Shown here: one piece after another, positions 1-8,111 of the stretch
Layout: every line of letters begins with the position of its first letter
Numbering within the stretch: position 1 is the first letter of the stretch
NCBI RefSeq assembly: GCF_030209835.1
Contig: NZ_JARVRF010000064.1
Location: 1-64,000 of the forward strand
Source: Arthrobacter sp. efr-133-R2A-120
GTDB taxonomy: Bacteria > Actinomycetota > Actinomycetes > Actinomycetales > Micrococcaceae
Length of the DNA: 64,000 bases
Direction: 5' to 3'
Notes under the pieces: model-generated
Told to the model about the DNA's origin: nothing
What the model saw: the letters and a program-made list of their open reading frames with translations, nothing else
The model's database searches: none
Program-made: the position numbers and the translations under genes

Positions 1-730
1 GGGCGGCCGCCTTGGCGCGTCGCGCGGCTTCCGGGAGTGCACCGTAGCCGGGGAGTCTGGCGCCGAATGGCTCGGCTTTGCCGTTCCGGGCGATGTAGCG
101 CTCTGCCTGTTCGATGATCCAGAGGGAGTTGGCTTCGGTTTCCGCGCTCGTGGCTCCCCAGGCGGTGATGCCGTGGCCGCCCAGGATGGTGCCGATGGCC
201 TGTGGGTTGGTTTCCTTGATCGCTGCGATGTCCAGTCCGAGCTGGAAGCCGGGGCGGCGCCAGGGAACCCACACAACCTTCTCGCCGAAGACCTTGGAGG
301 TCAGGGCTTCGCCGTCCACCGCGGTCGCGATCGCGATGCCGGAGTCCGGGTGCAGGTGGTCCACGTGCGCGGCGTCCACGAGTCCATGCATGGCGGTATC
401 GATCGAGGGCGCGGCGCCGCCCTTGCCGAACAGACAGTAATCGAAGGCGGCCACCATGTCGTCTTCCCGCTCGACGCCGGGGTAAACGGCCTTGAGCGCC
501 TGCAGCCGGTCCAGCCGCAAAACCGCCAGGTTAGCCGCCTTCAGGGTTCCCAGGTCCCCGCCGGAACCCTTGACCCACAACAGCTCCACGTCCTCCCCGG
601 TCACCGGGTCCTTTTCCGTGCCCTTCGCCGAGGTGTTCCCACCGGCGAAGTTGGTGTTCCGCTTGTCCGCGCCCAGGCGGTTGGAACGGGTGATCAGCTC
701 TTCAACAGCGTGGTTTTCCATGTGACTCAT
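1..730 (-). CDS. rhaEW: Bifunctional rhamnulose-1-phosphate aldolase/short-chain dehydrogenase, N-terminal part (cut by window edge)
   Basis: Only the first 243 codons are present; the gene runs off the left edge. The visible part is a class II aldolase domain. It has an NFAGGNTSAKG segment near residue 30, a DHLHPDSGIA segment carrying the metal-binding HxH pair, and an HGITAWG segment carrying the third histidine. In this family the aldolase domain splits rhamnulose-1-phosphate into dihydroxyacetone phosphate and lactaldehyde, and a C-terminal dehydrogenase domain, not visible here, oxidises the lactaldehyde. It is the last visible gene of the minus-strand rhamnose locus. ATG at 730 is chosen; an in-frame ATG at 721 is possible. 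The fused dehydrogenase half is inferred from family resemblance only. Confidence 0.8.
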   Translation of the reverse strand, partial: MSHMENHAVEELITRSNRLGADKRNTNFAGGNTSAKGTEKDPVTGEDVELLWVKGSGGDLGTLKAANLAVLRLDRLQALKAVYPGVEREDDMVAAFDYCLFGKGGAAPSIDTAMHGLVDAAHVDHLHPDSGIAIATAVDGEALTSKVFGEKVVWVPWRRPGFQLGLDIAAIKETNPQAIGTILGGHGITAWGATSAETEANSLWIIEQAERYIARNGKAEPFGARLPGYGALPEAARRAKAAA

Positions 731-831
731 GCTTCCGATCGGACTGGGTGCTGAGGTGCTCAGCGGCTGTTTGGTCAGCGTTACTCTGCTGGCGGGACAA
801 CTCGCAGTCCCGCTCATCGGACGGAGGGGTT

Positions 832-866
832 TGCCGCTGGAAGGGTCAATTTCCCCGCCAGCGGCA
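832..866 (-). terminator. Hairpin downstream of the rhamnose binding-protein gene
   Basis: A perfect 9-bp inverted repeat (TGCCGCTGG at 832-840, CCAGCGGCA at 858-866) lies 24 bases beyond the stop of the binding-protein gene. There is no T-tract, so it may be a weak terminator or an mRNA-stabilising hairpin separating the abundant binding-protein message from the downstream aldolase gene. The remainder of 731-889 shows nothing else recognisable. Confidence 0.4.
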
Positions 867-889
867 CCCCACGCCGAGGTGGTGTTGAC

Positions 890-1948
890 TTAGAAGTCGT
901 AATTGCCGATGTTGCTCTTGTCGAAGACGATCGGGTCACCCACGTTAACGACGCCGTCTTTCCCAACCGTGTATTTCCCCAACCGCCCGGCCGTGAACGT
1001 TTCGCCTTCCTTGCCGCTGATCGTCCCCTTACCGAGCGCGTCGATCGCGTAGGTGGCCAGGTAGCCCATGTCCTTCGGGCTGTACAGTGCAAAGGCTGAG
1101 ACGGTGCCGTTTTTGATGTAATCCCGGGTCGCATTCGGTGTGCCCAAGCCAGTCAAAGCGACCTTGCCCTTGAATGACGAGTCGGAGATATAGCGTGCCG
1201 CGGCCGCGAGGCCCACATTCGTGCAGGCGATGATGCCTTTGAGCTGAGGATGGGACTGCAGCAAGGCGGCGGTCTTGTTGAACGACTCCTGGTCGTCATC
1301 ATTGCCGTAGACGGTGTCCACCAGCTTCAGGTTCGGGTGGTTTTTGGCCAGCTCGGTCTTCATTCCGGAAATCCAAGCGTTCTGGTTCTTAGCGTTTGCG
1401 GATGCACCGAGGATCGCGACCTCTCCGCTCTCGCCGATCTGCTTTACGAGCAGGTCCACCTGAATCTTCGCAATGCTCTCATCAGTCGCCGGGGCTATGA
1501 ACAAGTCCCTGAACTTAGGCTCAACGTCGGAGTCGAAGGTCACTACTTTTGTTCCGGCCTTCCGTGCCGCAGTCAGGGCCGAGCCGGGAGCAGTGGGGTC
1601 ACTGGCTGAGAGTACGATTCCGGAAGCCCCCTGTTGGCTGAGGGTGTTGATGAAGCTGACCTGGGCATCTGCTGCCGAAACAGCGGGACCGACCTCAGCA
1701 AACGTCCCCTTGAGCTCCTTTGACGCTTCCTCGCTGCCTTTGGCTGCATCCTGGAAGTAGGGATTGCCCAGCGCCTTGGGCAGGAAGCCAATGCTCAGGT
1801 CCTTGGCGGTGCTCTCCTGGGAAGAGCCTGACGGTCCGGACGTCTCTCCTGCGCCGCAGCCGGAGGTGACGAGGGCCACGGTGGCGGCGACCGCTGCTAG
1901 TGCGGCCAGACGAGAGCCACGTGTCCCTAGGGATGTGAATAGCGACAT
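890..1948 (-). CDS. rhaS: Rhamnose ABC transporter substrate-binding lipoprotein
   Basis: A secreted sugar-binding protein anchored as a lipoprotein. It begins with a signal peptide and a lipobox-like TLVTSGC region (cysteine near residue 31 from the chosen start), followed by a Ser/Gly-rich linker and a periplasmic-binding-protein type I fold of the ribose/rhamnose class. ATG at 1948 is chosen because an AAAGGAAAT ribosome-binding site precedes it and the signal peptide begins there; an upstream in-frame start at 2014 would put a charged, non-signal stretch in front. It follows two permease genes and an ATPase gene in the same direction, completing a CUT2 importer. The substrate is inferred from the neighbouring rhaI and rhaB. 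Confidence 0.88.
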   Translation of the reverse strand: MSLFTSLGTRGSRLAALAAVAATVALVTSGCGAGETSGPSGSSQESTAKDLSIGFLPKALGNPYFQDAAKGSEEASKELKGTFAEVGPAVSAADAQVSFINTLSQQGASGIVLSASDPTAPGSALTAARKAGTKVVTFDSDVEPKFRDLFIAPATDESIAKIQVDLLVKQIGESGEVAILGASANAKNQNAWISGMKTELAKNHPNLKLVDTVYGNDDDQESFNKTAALLQSHPQLKGIIACTNVGLAAAARYISDSSFKGKVALTGLGTPNATRDYIKNGTVSAFALYSPKDMGYLATYAIDALGKGTISGKEGETFTAGRLGKYTVGKDGVVNVGDPIVFDKSNIGNYDF

Positions 1949-2006
1949 TTCTTTATTTCCTTTCAATGACGGACAAAAGCGAGATAAGACTGGATCGGAC
2001 GTTCGC

Positions 2007-3077
2007 CTACGCATGACGGGCTGGGGTTTTCGATGTCCCCTCCTTGGCGGCCCGGGTAATTTTCCCTTTGAGCCAGGTAAGCAAGCTTGGTGACACGATC
2101 GACGCGACCAGCAGTGCGCCGACGATAATGTTGATGACGTCGGAGGTTACGTTGACGAAACGCAGGGCACTTTGAAGCGTGCCGATCAACAGGACCCCCG
2201 CGAGCACTCCGTGAAGGGCGCCCTTCCCGCCGAAGATGGAGACGCCGCCGAGAAGTACCGCGGCGATGACGGTCAGCTCCAGTCCCTGTGCGTTGTCACC
2301 GCGCGCGCTCCCGTAGCGGAATGTGAAGTAGATGCCTGCAAGTGCCGCGACGAGCCCCGACAGGACAAAGAGGATGAACTTTGTCCGCTGAACCTTTACA
2401 CCGGAGAAGGCTGCGACTTCCCGGTTTCGCCCGATGGCGAATATCCCGCGTCCGAAGGGCGTGAAATGAAGCAGGAGGACGAAGGCCAGGGCCAGAACGA
2501 CGACCAGAACCATGACGTAGGGGATACCGCTTTTGCCGAATACGGACGTCGTTAGTGTGGTCCAGTATTCGGGAAAGTTCACAACGGATCTCGTTCCCAG
2601 GATGCCGACAGCGATTCCACGAAAAAGCGCCAGCGTCCCGATTGTCACGGCGAGGGAAGGTAGCCCGACGACGGTGACGAGAAAACCGTTGATGGCTCCG
2701 CAGACAATGCCGAGCACGAGCGCTGCCAGCGCTGCGAGTTCAATGGGCCAACCGGCGTCGAACAAGGCCCCGAGCGTGACGTTGCTCAGTCCGACAATGC
2801 TTGCCACCGAAAGGTCGATTTCCGCTGAGATCAGAATCAAGGCCATCGGCAGGGCAATGAGGAGGATCGGGGTGACATCCAGCAGCAAGTATCCCAAGGT
2901 GAGGGGACTGGAGAACTTGCGGATCGACATCGACGCGACGGCAGCCACGATGATCAAGGCGATGACGACGGCGAATTCGCGGGTGAGGAAGAACCGTTTC
3001 CACGCCGGAGAACTGTAGTACGGATAGCTTTGGCTCCGGTACGGGGCGGCCTGCAAGGACGTGGATGAGTCAGTCAT
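2007..3077 (-). CDS. rhaQ: Rhamnose ABC transporter permease (second permease)
   Basis: A 356-residue integral membrane protein of the ribose/rhamnose (CUT2, BPD_transp_2) permease family. It has a cytoplasmic N-terminus of about 35 residues followed by many hydrophobic helices. The family signature around AEIDLSVASIVGLSNV (about residues 85-100) and the coupling region GGVSIFGGKGAL are visible. The ATG start overlaps the end of the upstream permease gene by 8 bases, suggesting translational coupling. It should pair with the preceding permease to form the rhamnose channel. The Q/P naming is by position and could be swapped. Confidence 0.87.
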   Translation of the reverse strand: MTDSSTSLQAAPYRSQSYPYYSSPAWKRFFLTREFAVVIALIIVAAVASMSIRKFSSPLTLGYLLLDVTPILLIALPMALILISAEIDLSVASIVGLSNVTLGALFDAGWPIELAALAALVLGIVCGAINGFLVTVVGLPSLAVTIGTLALFRGIAVGILGTRSVVNFPEYWTTLTTSVFGKSGIPYVMVLVVVLALAFVLLLHFTPFGRGIFAIGRNREVAAFSGVKVQRTKFILFVLSGLVAALAGIYFTFRYGSARGDNAQGLELTVIAAVLLGGVSIFGGKGALHGVLAGVLLIGTLQSALRFVNVTSDVINIIVGALLVASIVSPSLLTWLKGKITRAAKEGTSKTPARHA

Positions 3078-4104
3078 TTGCGTTGTCCCTGATCTCGATG
3101 AGTTTGTGGAATTGGCGAAGGGAGAGAACTCGATCCAGCGCGATGGCGCCGAGGATGAGGGCTCCGACGACCGCCTGCTGCCAAAAATCCTGCACTCCCA
3201 GAAGCGGCAGGGCCCGGTTGATGGTCAAAAGGAGCACGGCACCGATCGCGGCTCCAAGCACGCTTCCGCTTCCGCCGAAGATAGCGATTCCGCCGACGAC
3301 GGCGGCCGCGACAGAGATGAGTTCAAAGCCGGTTCCAGCCTGCGAGTCGACCGTCCCATAACGTGCGGCGAACAGGACGCCGGCGAGGCCGGTCAGCGCC
3401 CCACATGCAACGAAGGCGTGTATTACCCGTTTCGTGATGCGCAGACCATACAGTGTCGCTGCTGAGGGATCCGAGCCGATGGCGTAAAGCTCGCGGCCCC
3501 CACGCGTGGTCTTCATGCACCATCCGACGGCGACGAGCACCAGCGCCGCGATGATGGCCAGTGTGGGAATGTTCAGGAACGAGCTGACACCGAAGCCAAG
3601 GAAGTCGCGTGGCATGTCGGACGCGTTGATCGGCTTGCGCCCGACCCACCAGACGTCAACACCCCGGTAAATGTAGAGCGTGCCCAAGGTGACCACGAGC
3701 GCGGGCACCTTTGCGTAGGCGATCAGTGCACCGTTGATCAGTCCGAGGAGAGCACCGAGGGCGATTCCGGCAATAATGACGACCGGAATCGGCATCCCAG
3801 GGAAATCAATGAAGAGGCGTCCCGTCAGATAGGCGGTGAGCCCGACGACGGAACCGACTGAAAGGTCAATGTTGCGGGTAATGATGACCATCGCCTGTCC
3901 GATGGCCAGGAGCACAAAGATTGCCGGAGTGAGGAGGAGGTCCCGGAACCCGTCGGTGCTGACGAGAAACGCGGGGCTTCGAACCGTTGTCGCCACAAGG
4001 ACTAACAGGAGGGCGAGAACGATGCCCGTTTCTCGGGACTTCAGTAGTGTTTCGATAGCCTGCGCTGCGGGGTTCTTGCGTGCGGGGGAGATGAGGGCCG
4101 TCAC
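3070..4104 (-). CDS. rhaP: Rhamnose ABC transporter permease (first permease)
   Basis: A 344-residue CUT2-family permease with multiple hydrophobic segments. It carries the same class signatures as its neighbour: RNIDLSVGSVVGLTAY near residues 75-90 and GGIAIFGGSGSVLG in the C-terminal half. The start is GTG at 4104, which overlaps the TGA of the ATPase gene in a GTGA junction. The two permeases are distinct paralogues rather than a recent duplication, as expected for a heterodimeric channel. The name follows the rhizobial rhamnose transporter and is an assignment by context. Confidence 0.87.
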   Translation of the reverse strand: MTALISPARKNPAAQAIETLLKSRETGIVLALLLVLVATTVRSPAFLVSTDGFRDLLLTPAIFVLLAIGQAMVIITRNIDLSVGSVVGLTAYLTGRLFIDFPGMPIPVVIIAGIALGALLGLINGALIAYAKVPALVVTLGTLYIYRGVDVWWVGRKPINASDMPRDFLGFGVSSFLNIPTLAIIAALVLVAVGWCMKTTRGGRELYAIGSDPSAATLYGLRITKRVIHAFVACGALTGLAGVLFAARYGTVDSQAGTGFELISVAAAVVGGIAIFGGSGSVLGAAIGAVLLLTINRALPLLGVQDFWQQAVVGALILGAIALDRVLSLRQFHKLIEIRDNAND

Positions 4105-5669
4105 TGCGTCGGCTCCATCACGTTCGTGGCGGCCAGGACCTGTTGCCTGTCGTGCGTTGCCGCGAACATCACGGTTTCCGCCGTCGCCTCTGCGCGGGGG
4201 ATCTCTGACGTGATTCTTCCTTCACGCATGACGAGAACACGATCGGCCATGCCGAGTACCTCCGGTAGTTCTGAGGAAACCATGAGGATTGCGAGCCCCT
4301 GGCCCGCAAGTTGTGAGAGCATGCGGTGGACCTCCGCTTTGGTTCCCACATCGATGCCGCGGGTGGGCTCGTCGACGATAAGTATCCGAGGCTGAGCCGC
4401 GAGCCACTTGGCTAGGACAATCTTTTGCTGGTTGCCGCCCGAGAGCGTTCCTGCTGCCGTCGCCAGGGAATGGGACTTGACCTGCAGGCGCTGGGCCCAC
4501 CCGTCGGCCGCCAGGTTCTCCGCCTTGGAGGAGAGGAGACCGAAACGAGCGAGACCTCGGCAGATGGACAGCGTCAGATTTCGTGCTACACCGAAGTCCA
4601 GGATGAGGCCCTGCTGCCGGCGGTCCTCTGGTACGAGGGCAACACCGAGCTTCATGGCTGCTGCGGTGTTCTTTCTCGGAACACTTTCGCCGTACACCGA
4701 TACATGGCCCGAATCGTAGTTGTCGACGCCGAAGATGGCTCGGGCGACCTCACTGCGCCCGGCGCCGACGAGGCCAGCGAGGCCAACAATCTCTCCGGCG
4801 CGGACGGTGAAGCTGATGTCATGGAACGTTCCAGTGGAGTTCAGGTTGCGGACCTCTAAGGCGACGTCACCGATGGTCGCTTCTTCCTTTGGAAAGAGTG
4901 AAGCCACATCCCGTCCGACCATCTTTCGCACGAGCGAAGGGACGTCCGTCTCATCGATCGGATCGGTGGAGATGTACTCACCATCGCGCATCACGGTCAC
5001 CGTGTCGCAGAGCGCATAAACTTCCTCGAAGCGGTGCGAGATGAACAGCAACGCACGCCCCTCGTCGCGGAGCGCCCTGGCGATGGCAAACAGCCGGTCG
5101 ACCTCGGCGAGGCTTAGCGCCGCCGTCGGCTCATCCATGACCAGGACTTTCGCATCCAGCGACATCGCCTTGGCAACTTCGATGATTTGTTGATCTGCGA
5201 TGGACAGCCCCTGAGCGGGCCGGTCAGGATCAATATGCACATCTAGGCGGCTGAATAGCTCCTGCGCGTGCTTTCTCATCGCCGCCCGGTCGATCCGTCC
5301 CCAGGACTTCATGGGCTGACGGCCCATGAAGATATTCTCCGTGACGGAAAGATCAGGAAAGAGGGTCGGCTCCTGGTAGATGACGGCGATGCCGGCATTC
5401 TTGGATTCGGCAGTGGATCGAAAATCCACCTCGGTTCCGTCGAGGGTGAACGAACCGGCATCCCGGTGGTACAGACCTGCAATGATCTTGACGATTGTTG
5501 ACTTGCCGGCTCCGTTCTCACCCATCAAGGCATGAATGGAGCCGGCCCTGAGCGTCAGCTCGCCGTTTCGAAGCGCCCGTACCGCCCCGAACGACTTCGA
5601 GACTTCGGACAGCTCAAGCACAACATCGCCGACGGTTGACGTGGAAGAGTGACTCGACAAGCGGATCAA
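4101..5669 (-). CDS. rhaT: Rhamnose ABC transporter ATPase, duplicated nucleotide-binding domains
   Basis: A 522-residue ATPase with two fused ABC domains. The first has Walker A GENGAGKST near residue 52, a variant signature LSIADQQ and Walker B VLVMDEPTAAL. The second has a degenerate Walker A (GLVGAGRSE), a canonical LSGGNQQ signature and Walker B ILIVDEPTRGID. One competent and one altered site is normal for ribose-class CUT2 transporters. Its ATG overlaps the stop of the ASRT-family gene by 4 bases. It energises uptake through the two downstream permeases. Confidence 0.9.
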   Translation of the reverse strand: MIRLSSHSSTSTVGDVVLELSEVSKSFGAVRALRNGELTLRAGSIHALMGENGAGKSTIVKIIAGLYHRDAGSFTLDGTEVDFRSTAESKNAGIAVIYQEPTLFPDLSVTENIFMGRQPMKSWGRIDRAAMRKHAQELFSRLDVHIDPDRPAQGLSIADQQIIEVAKAMSLDAKVLVMDEPTAALSLAEVDRLFAIARALRDEGRALLFISHRFEEVYALCDTVTVMRDGEYISTDPIDETDVPSLVRKMVGRDVASLFPKEEATIGDVALEVRNLNSTGTFHDISFTVRAGEIVGLAGLVGAGRSEVARAIFGVDNYDSGHVSVYGESVPRKNTAAAMKLGVALVPEDRRQQGLILDFGVARNLTLSICRGLARFGLLSSKAENLAADGWAQRLQVKSHSLATAAGTLSGGNQQKIVLAKWLAAQPRILIVDEPTRGIDVGTKAEVHRMLSQLAGQGLAILMVSSELPEVLGMADRVLVMREGRITSEIPRAEATAETVMFAATHDRQQVLAATNVMEPTQ

Positions 5670-6049
5670 TCCCTTCCCGTGGGGGTGGCGGTCATCAATG
5701 TGTAGGCGCCCTGCGTGGTATCCAGGCGGCTGTACTGAGCGAGCACGGGGATGTCGCTTGTCACCATAAGGGCATAGGGGACTCCTGCGGGGATGCGTAG
5801 GCCACCCAGCTTGTCCGGATCGTCGGTCCTGAGGTGGTACGCCCGCTCGGCGGGCAGGAGAACCGGATCCGAAAGACGCGGTTCGTCGTCGGCGAAGTAG
5901 GCTGCGAAGGTCACTTCAGCAGCGGAGCTGCCTACGTTTAGCAGGCAGATCGATTCGTGGCTCGTTTGCCCGCAGGAGCTTTCAGAAGGAATGTACGCAT
6001 CGGGAACGTACCAGCGCGTGTGTCCGTCAGCCTTTGTTGCAGTGGACAT
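5666..6049 (-). CDS. ASRT-family small-molecule-binding protein (sensory rhodopsin transducer homologue)
   Basis: A 127-residue soluble protein with the hallmark N-terminal WYVPDAYIPSES segment, a central ESICLLNVGSSAAEVTFAAYF strand pair and a C-terminal PVLAQYSRLDTTQ segment of the Anabaena sensory rhodopsin transducer family (PF07100). No rhodopsin gene is near. It sits between rhaI (6-base gap) and the transporter ATPase (4-base ATGA overlap), so it is clearly part of the rhamnose operon. The family has been proposed to bind carbohydrate-like ligands, so a rhamnose or rhamnulose sensor or accessory binding role is a reasonable inference. Nothing in the sequence indicates an enzyme active site. 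Confidence 0.83.
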   Translation of the reverse strand: MSTATKADGHTRWYVPDAYIPSESSCGQTSHESICLLNVGSSAAEVTFAAYFADDEPRLSDPVLLPAERAYHLRTDDPDKLGGLRIPAGVPYALMVTSDIPVLAQYSRLDTTQGAYTLMTATPTGRD

Positions 6050-6055
6050 CCGGAT

Positions 6056-7240
6056 TCACCAGCCCGCCGGAGTGCCGACACGCTCACTGATGCGCTGCTT
6101 ACGGTCCTCGGAATCACGGTAGGCACCAAGCGGATCTGCCACCACGCCCTGACGCTCCCTCAGCCTCCGCAGCAGCGGACGAACGTCCGTTTCGTATGCA
6201 TCGGTCAGGACTTCATTGGCCGTCACGACATCCCCGGCTTCCTGGGCGGCGGAGAGAGCCGCGCGGTCCACGAGCAGGGCTTTCGCGAAGGCGGCCTGCA
6301 TCGCCGTGACACTGCGTAGCATGGCGGGAATTTTGTCCTCGATCATCGCGCACTGATCAATCTTGTAGAGGACGTTGCGCGCCGTTTCAGCGACGCGCGG
6401 GTCTGCATCGTCCTCTCCGCCAACGAGCTCGACCGCAATAAGGAAGAGTTCATAGGGGTTAATGGCGCCGACAAACAGGTCATCATCGGCGTATTTCTTA
6501 CCGTTAAGGTCAAAGCCGCCCAGGCGGTTCTCGTCAAGTAGGGTTGCGACTATGTGCTCAATATTGACACCGAGGGCATGGTGGCCCAGGTCGACCAGCA
6601 CCTTCGCACGATCGCCCAACTTTTGGCAGAAGGAGAGCGACTGCCCCCAGTCGGCAATGTCCGTGTGGTAGAAAGCCGGCTCGAAGAGTTTGTATTCGAG
6701 CACCATGGTCATGTCCTCGTCGAGCGCAGCGTAGATCTCCTGCAGGCCTTCACGAAGGAAGTGGCGCCGCCGACGGAAATCGGCCTGGCCGGGGTAGTTG
6801 GTGCCGTCGGCCAGCCACATGGACATCTGGGTGGAACCAACCGAACGCATGACGTCAACGACTTCGATCGAGTGCTCGATCGCCTTGCGCCGGATCTTGG
6901 GGTCGAGGTTCGTCAGCGAGCCGAACTTGTAGTCATCGTCCTGGAACAGGTTCGGACTGATTGAACCGATCACCAGACCTTCCTTTTTGGCGTAGTCAGA
7001 GAGTCGGCCATAGTCGTCGACCTGGTCCCAGGGAATGTGTAGGGCAACCGAAGGAGCAACTCCGGTGAGTCTGTGCACGAGCGCGGCGTCATCGATCTTT
7101 TCCCAGACGTCGCGCGGTGTTCCCGGGGTGTTGAACACCTTGAACCGTGTTCCGGTGCTCACGTACCCCCAACTCTGTGTCTCAATATGCTGCTGAGCCA
7201 GGCGTGTCAAAATTTTCTCGTGCTTATCAGATTCAGACAT
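6056..7240 (-). CDS. rhaI: L-rhamnose isomerase
   Basis: A 394-residue TIM-barrel sugar isomerase of the RhaI type found in actinobacteria and rhizobia, distinct in sequence from enterobacterial RhaA. It converts L-rhamnose to L-rhamnulose, the substrate of the RhaB kinase encoded upstream. Segments typical of the metal-dependent isomerase fold include MVLEYKLFEPAFYHTDI, VLVDLGHHALGVNIEH and GGFDLNGKKYADDDL, which carry conserved acidic and histidine ligands. ATG at 7240 is preceded by GGGAG. The 97-base gap to the upstream aldolase gene holds only a short GAGCCG/CGGCTC inverted repeat near 7318-7332. Confidence 0.9.
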   Translation of the reverse strand: MSESDKHEKILTRLAQQHIETQSWGYVSTGTRFKVFNTPGTPRDVWEKIDDAALVHRLTGVAPSVALHIPWDQVDDYGRLSDYAKKEGLVIGSISPNLFQDDDYKFGSLTNLDPKIRRKAIEHSIEVVDVMRSVGSTQMSMWLADGTNYPGQADFRRRRHFLREGLQEIYAALDEDMTMVLEYKLFEPAFYHTDIADWGQSLSFCQKLGDRAKVLVDLGHHALGVNIEHIVATLLDENRLGGFDLNGKKYADDDLFVGAINPYELFLIAVELVGGEDDADPRVAETARNVLYKIDQCAMIEDKIPAMLRSVTAMQAAFAKALLVDRAALSAAQEAGDVVTANEVLTDAYETDVRPLLRRLRERQGVVADPLGAYRDSEDRKQRISERVGTPAGW

Positions 7241-7337
7241 GGGATCTCCCGATCGATGTAGTAAGGCTGGTTTCGGCTTTTTATTGGCCGTCAGTTGGGT
7301 CAGCTGTGGTTCAGAATGAGCCGGGCCGGCTCTGAGT

Positions 7338-8111
7338 TCACTGGTGTGGGCCGCCGGGACTGAGAAGCTCCTTGCGGCGGAGATGTTCGTCCGGACGCGA
7401 GTCGATGCGCTCTGCGTCTGGTTCGGACAGGTGTGTAGTGTTTCCGATGGAAAGGGCGCCGCCGATGATACGGGCGCATTTCACAGCCATTTCTGTGATC
7501 TGCAGAGCTTCCGTGGCAGACTGACCCAAGGCAAACATTCCATGATTGACAAGGTAAAGAGCCTTCGGCGGCCCGCCGAAAGCGGCGATATGGCGCTGAA
7601 GTTCGCGGCGTGCGCTGCGGGCCAGTTGGAGCCCCGGGTCGGTGTAGGGAATGAGCAGCTGGCGCTTGCCCAGAACCACCACCTGGTCTGGAAAGAGGGT
7701 TCCTGAGACGAGCTCCGTGGCTTGGTCCGAACAGAGCAACGCATTGACGCTGACGGGATGGGTGTGCGCGACAACCGGCGTCTCCCCGTATTCCTGGCAG
7801 ACAGCGTGCAGCAAAGCCTCAACGGAGGGCCTCTTGTCTTCGGAGTCGACGAGGCTTTCCATCAGTACGCGCGCAACCGTTTCATCATCGGCCGTGTCAT
7901 CATTCAGGAGGGCCAGAAGCGGGGCCAGCCGGACCTCAACCAAGTCTTGTCGGGTGGCGGTCGCCATGTTTGCCCCTGACGCTTTGACAAACATTGTCTC
8001 CGGGGTGGCTCGACCGGAGACGTTTCCTTCAGCAAGGATCACCAGGTCCCGCCCGGGTTCTCCGAGGGTTCGGCAGAGTCTGACAATGTCGTCGGCTATT
8101 TTATGGCTCAC
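7338..8111 (-). CDS. Class II aldolase/adducin-family protein
   Basis: A 257-residue single-domain class II aldolase relative. Metal and catalytic motifs are visible: AEGNVSGR near residue 25, the HTHPVSVN pair near residue 120 and NHGMFALG near residue 200. GTG at 8111 is chosen because it forms a GTGA overlap with the rhaB stop and has an AAAGGAA site 6 bases upstream; the open frame extends to 8534 inside rhaB but that part is a shadow. Its exact substrate is unclear. It could cleave rhamnulose-1-phosphate, duplicating the aldolase half of the gene at 1-730, or act on a related ketose phosphate. Confidence 0.85.
   Translation of the reverse strand: MSHKIADDIVRLCRTLGEPGRDLVILAEGNVSGRATPETMFVKASGANMATATRQDLVEVRLAPLLALLNDDTADDETVARVLMESLVDSEDKRPSVEALLHAVCQEYGETPVVAHTHPVSVNALLCSDQATELVSGTLFPDQVVVLGKRQLLIPYTDPGLQLARSARRELQRHIAAFGGPPKALYLVNHGMFALGQSATEALQITEMAVKCARIIGGALSIGNTTHLSEPDAERIDSRPDEHLRRKELLSPGGPHQ

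Noticed and set aside
5492-5501. TTGTTGACTT, a partial match to the GntR-type motif
   Set aside because: It lies inside the rhamnose ATPase coding sequence with only one good half-site; expected by chance.
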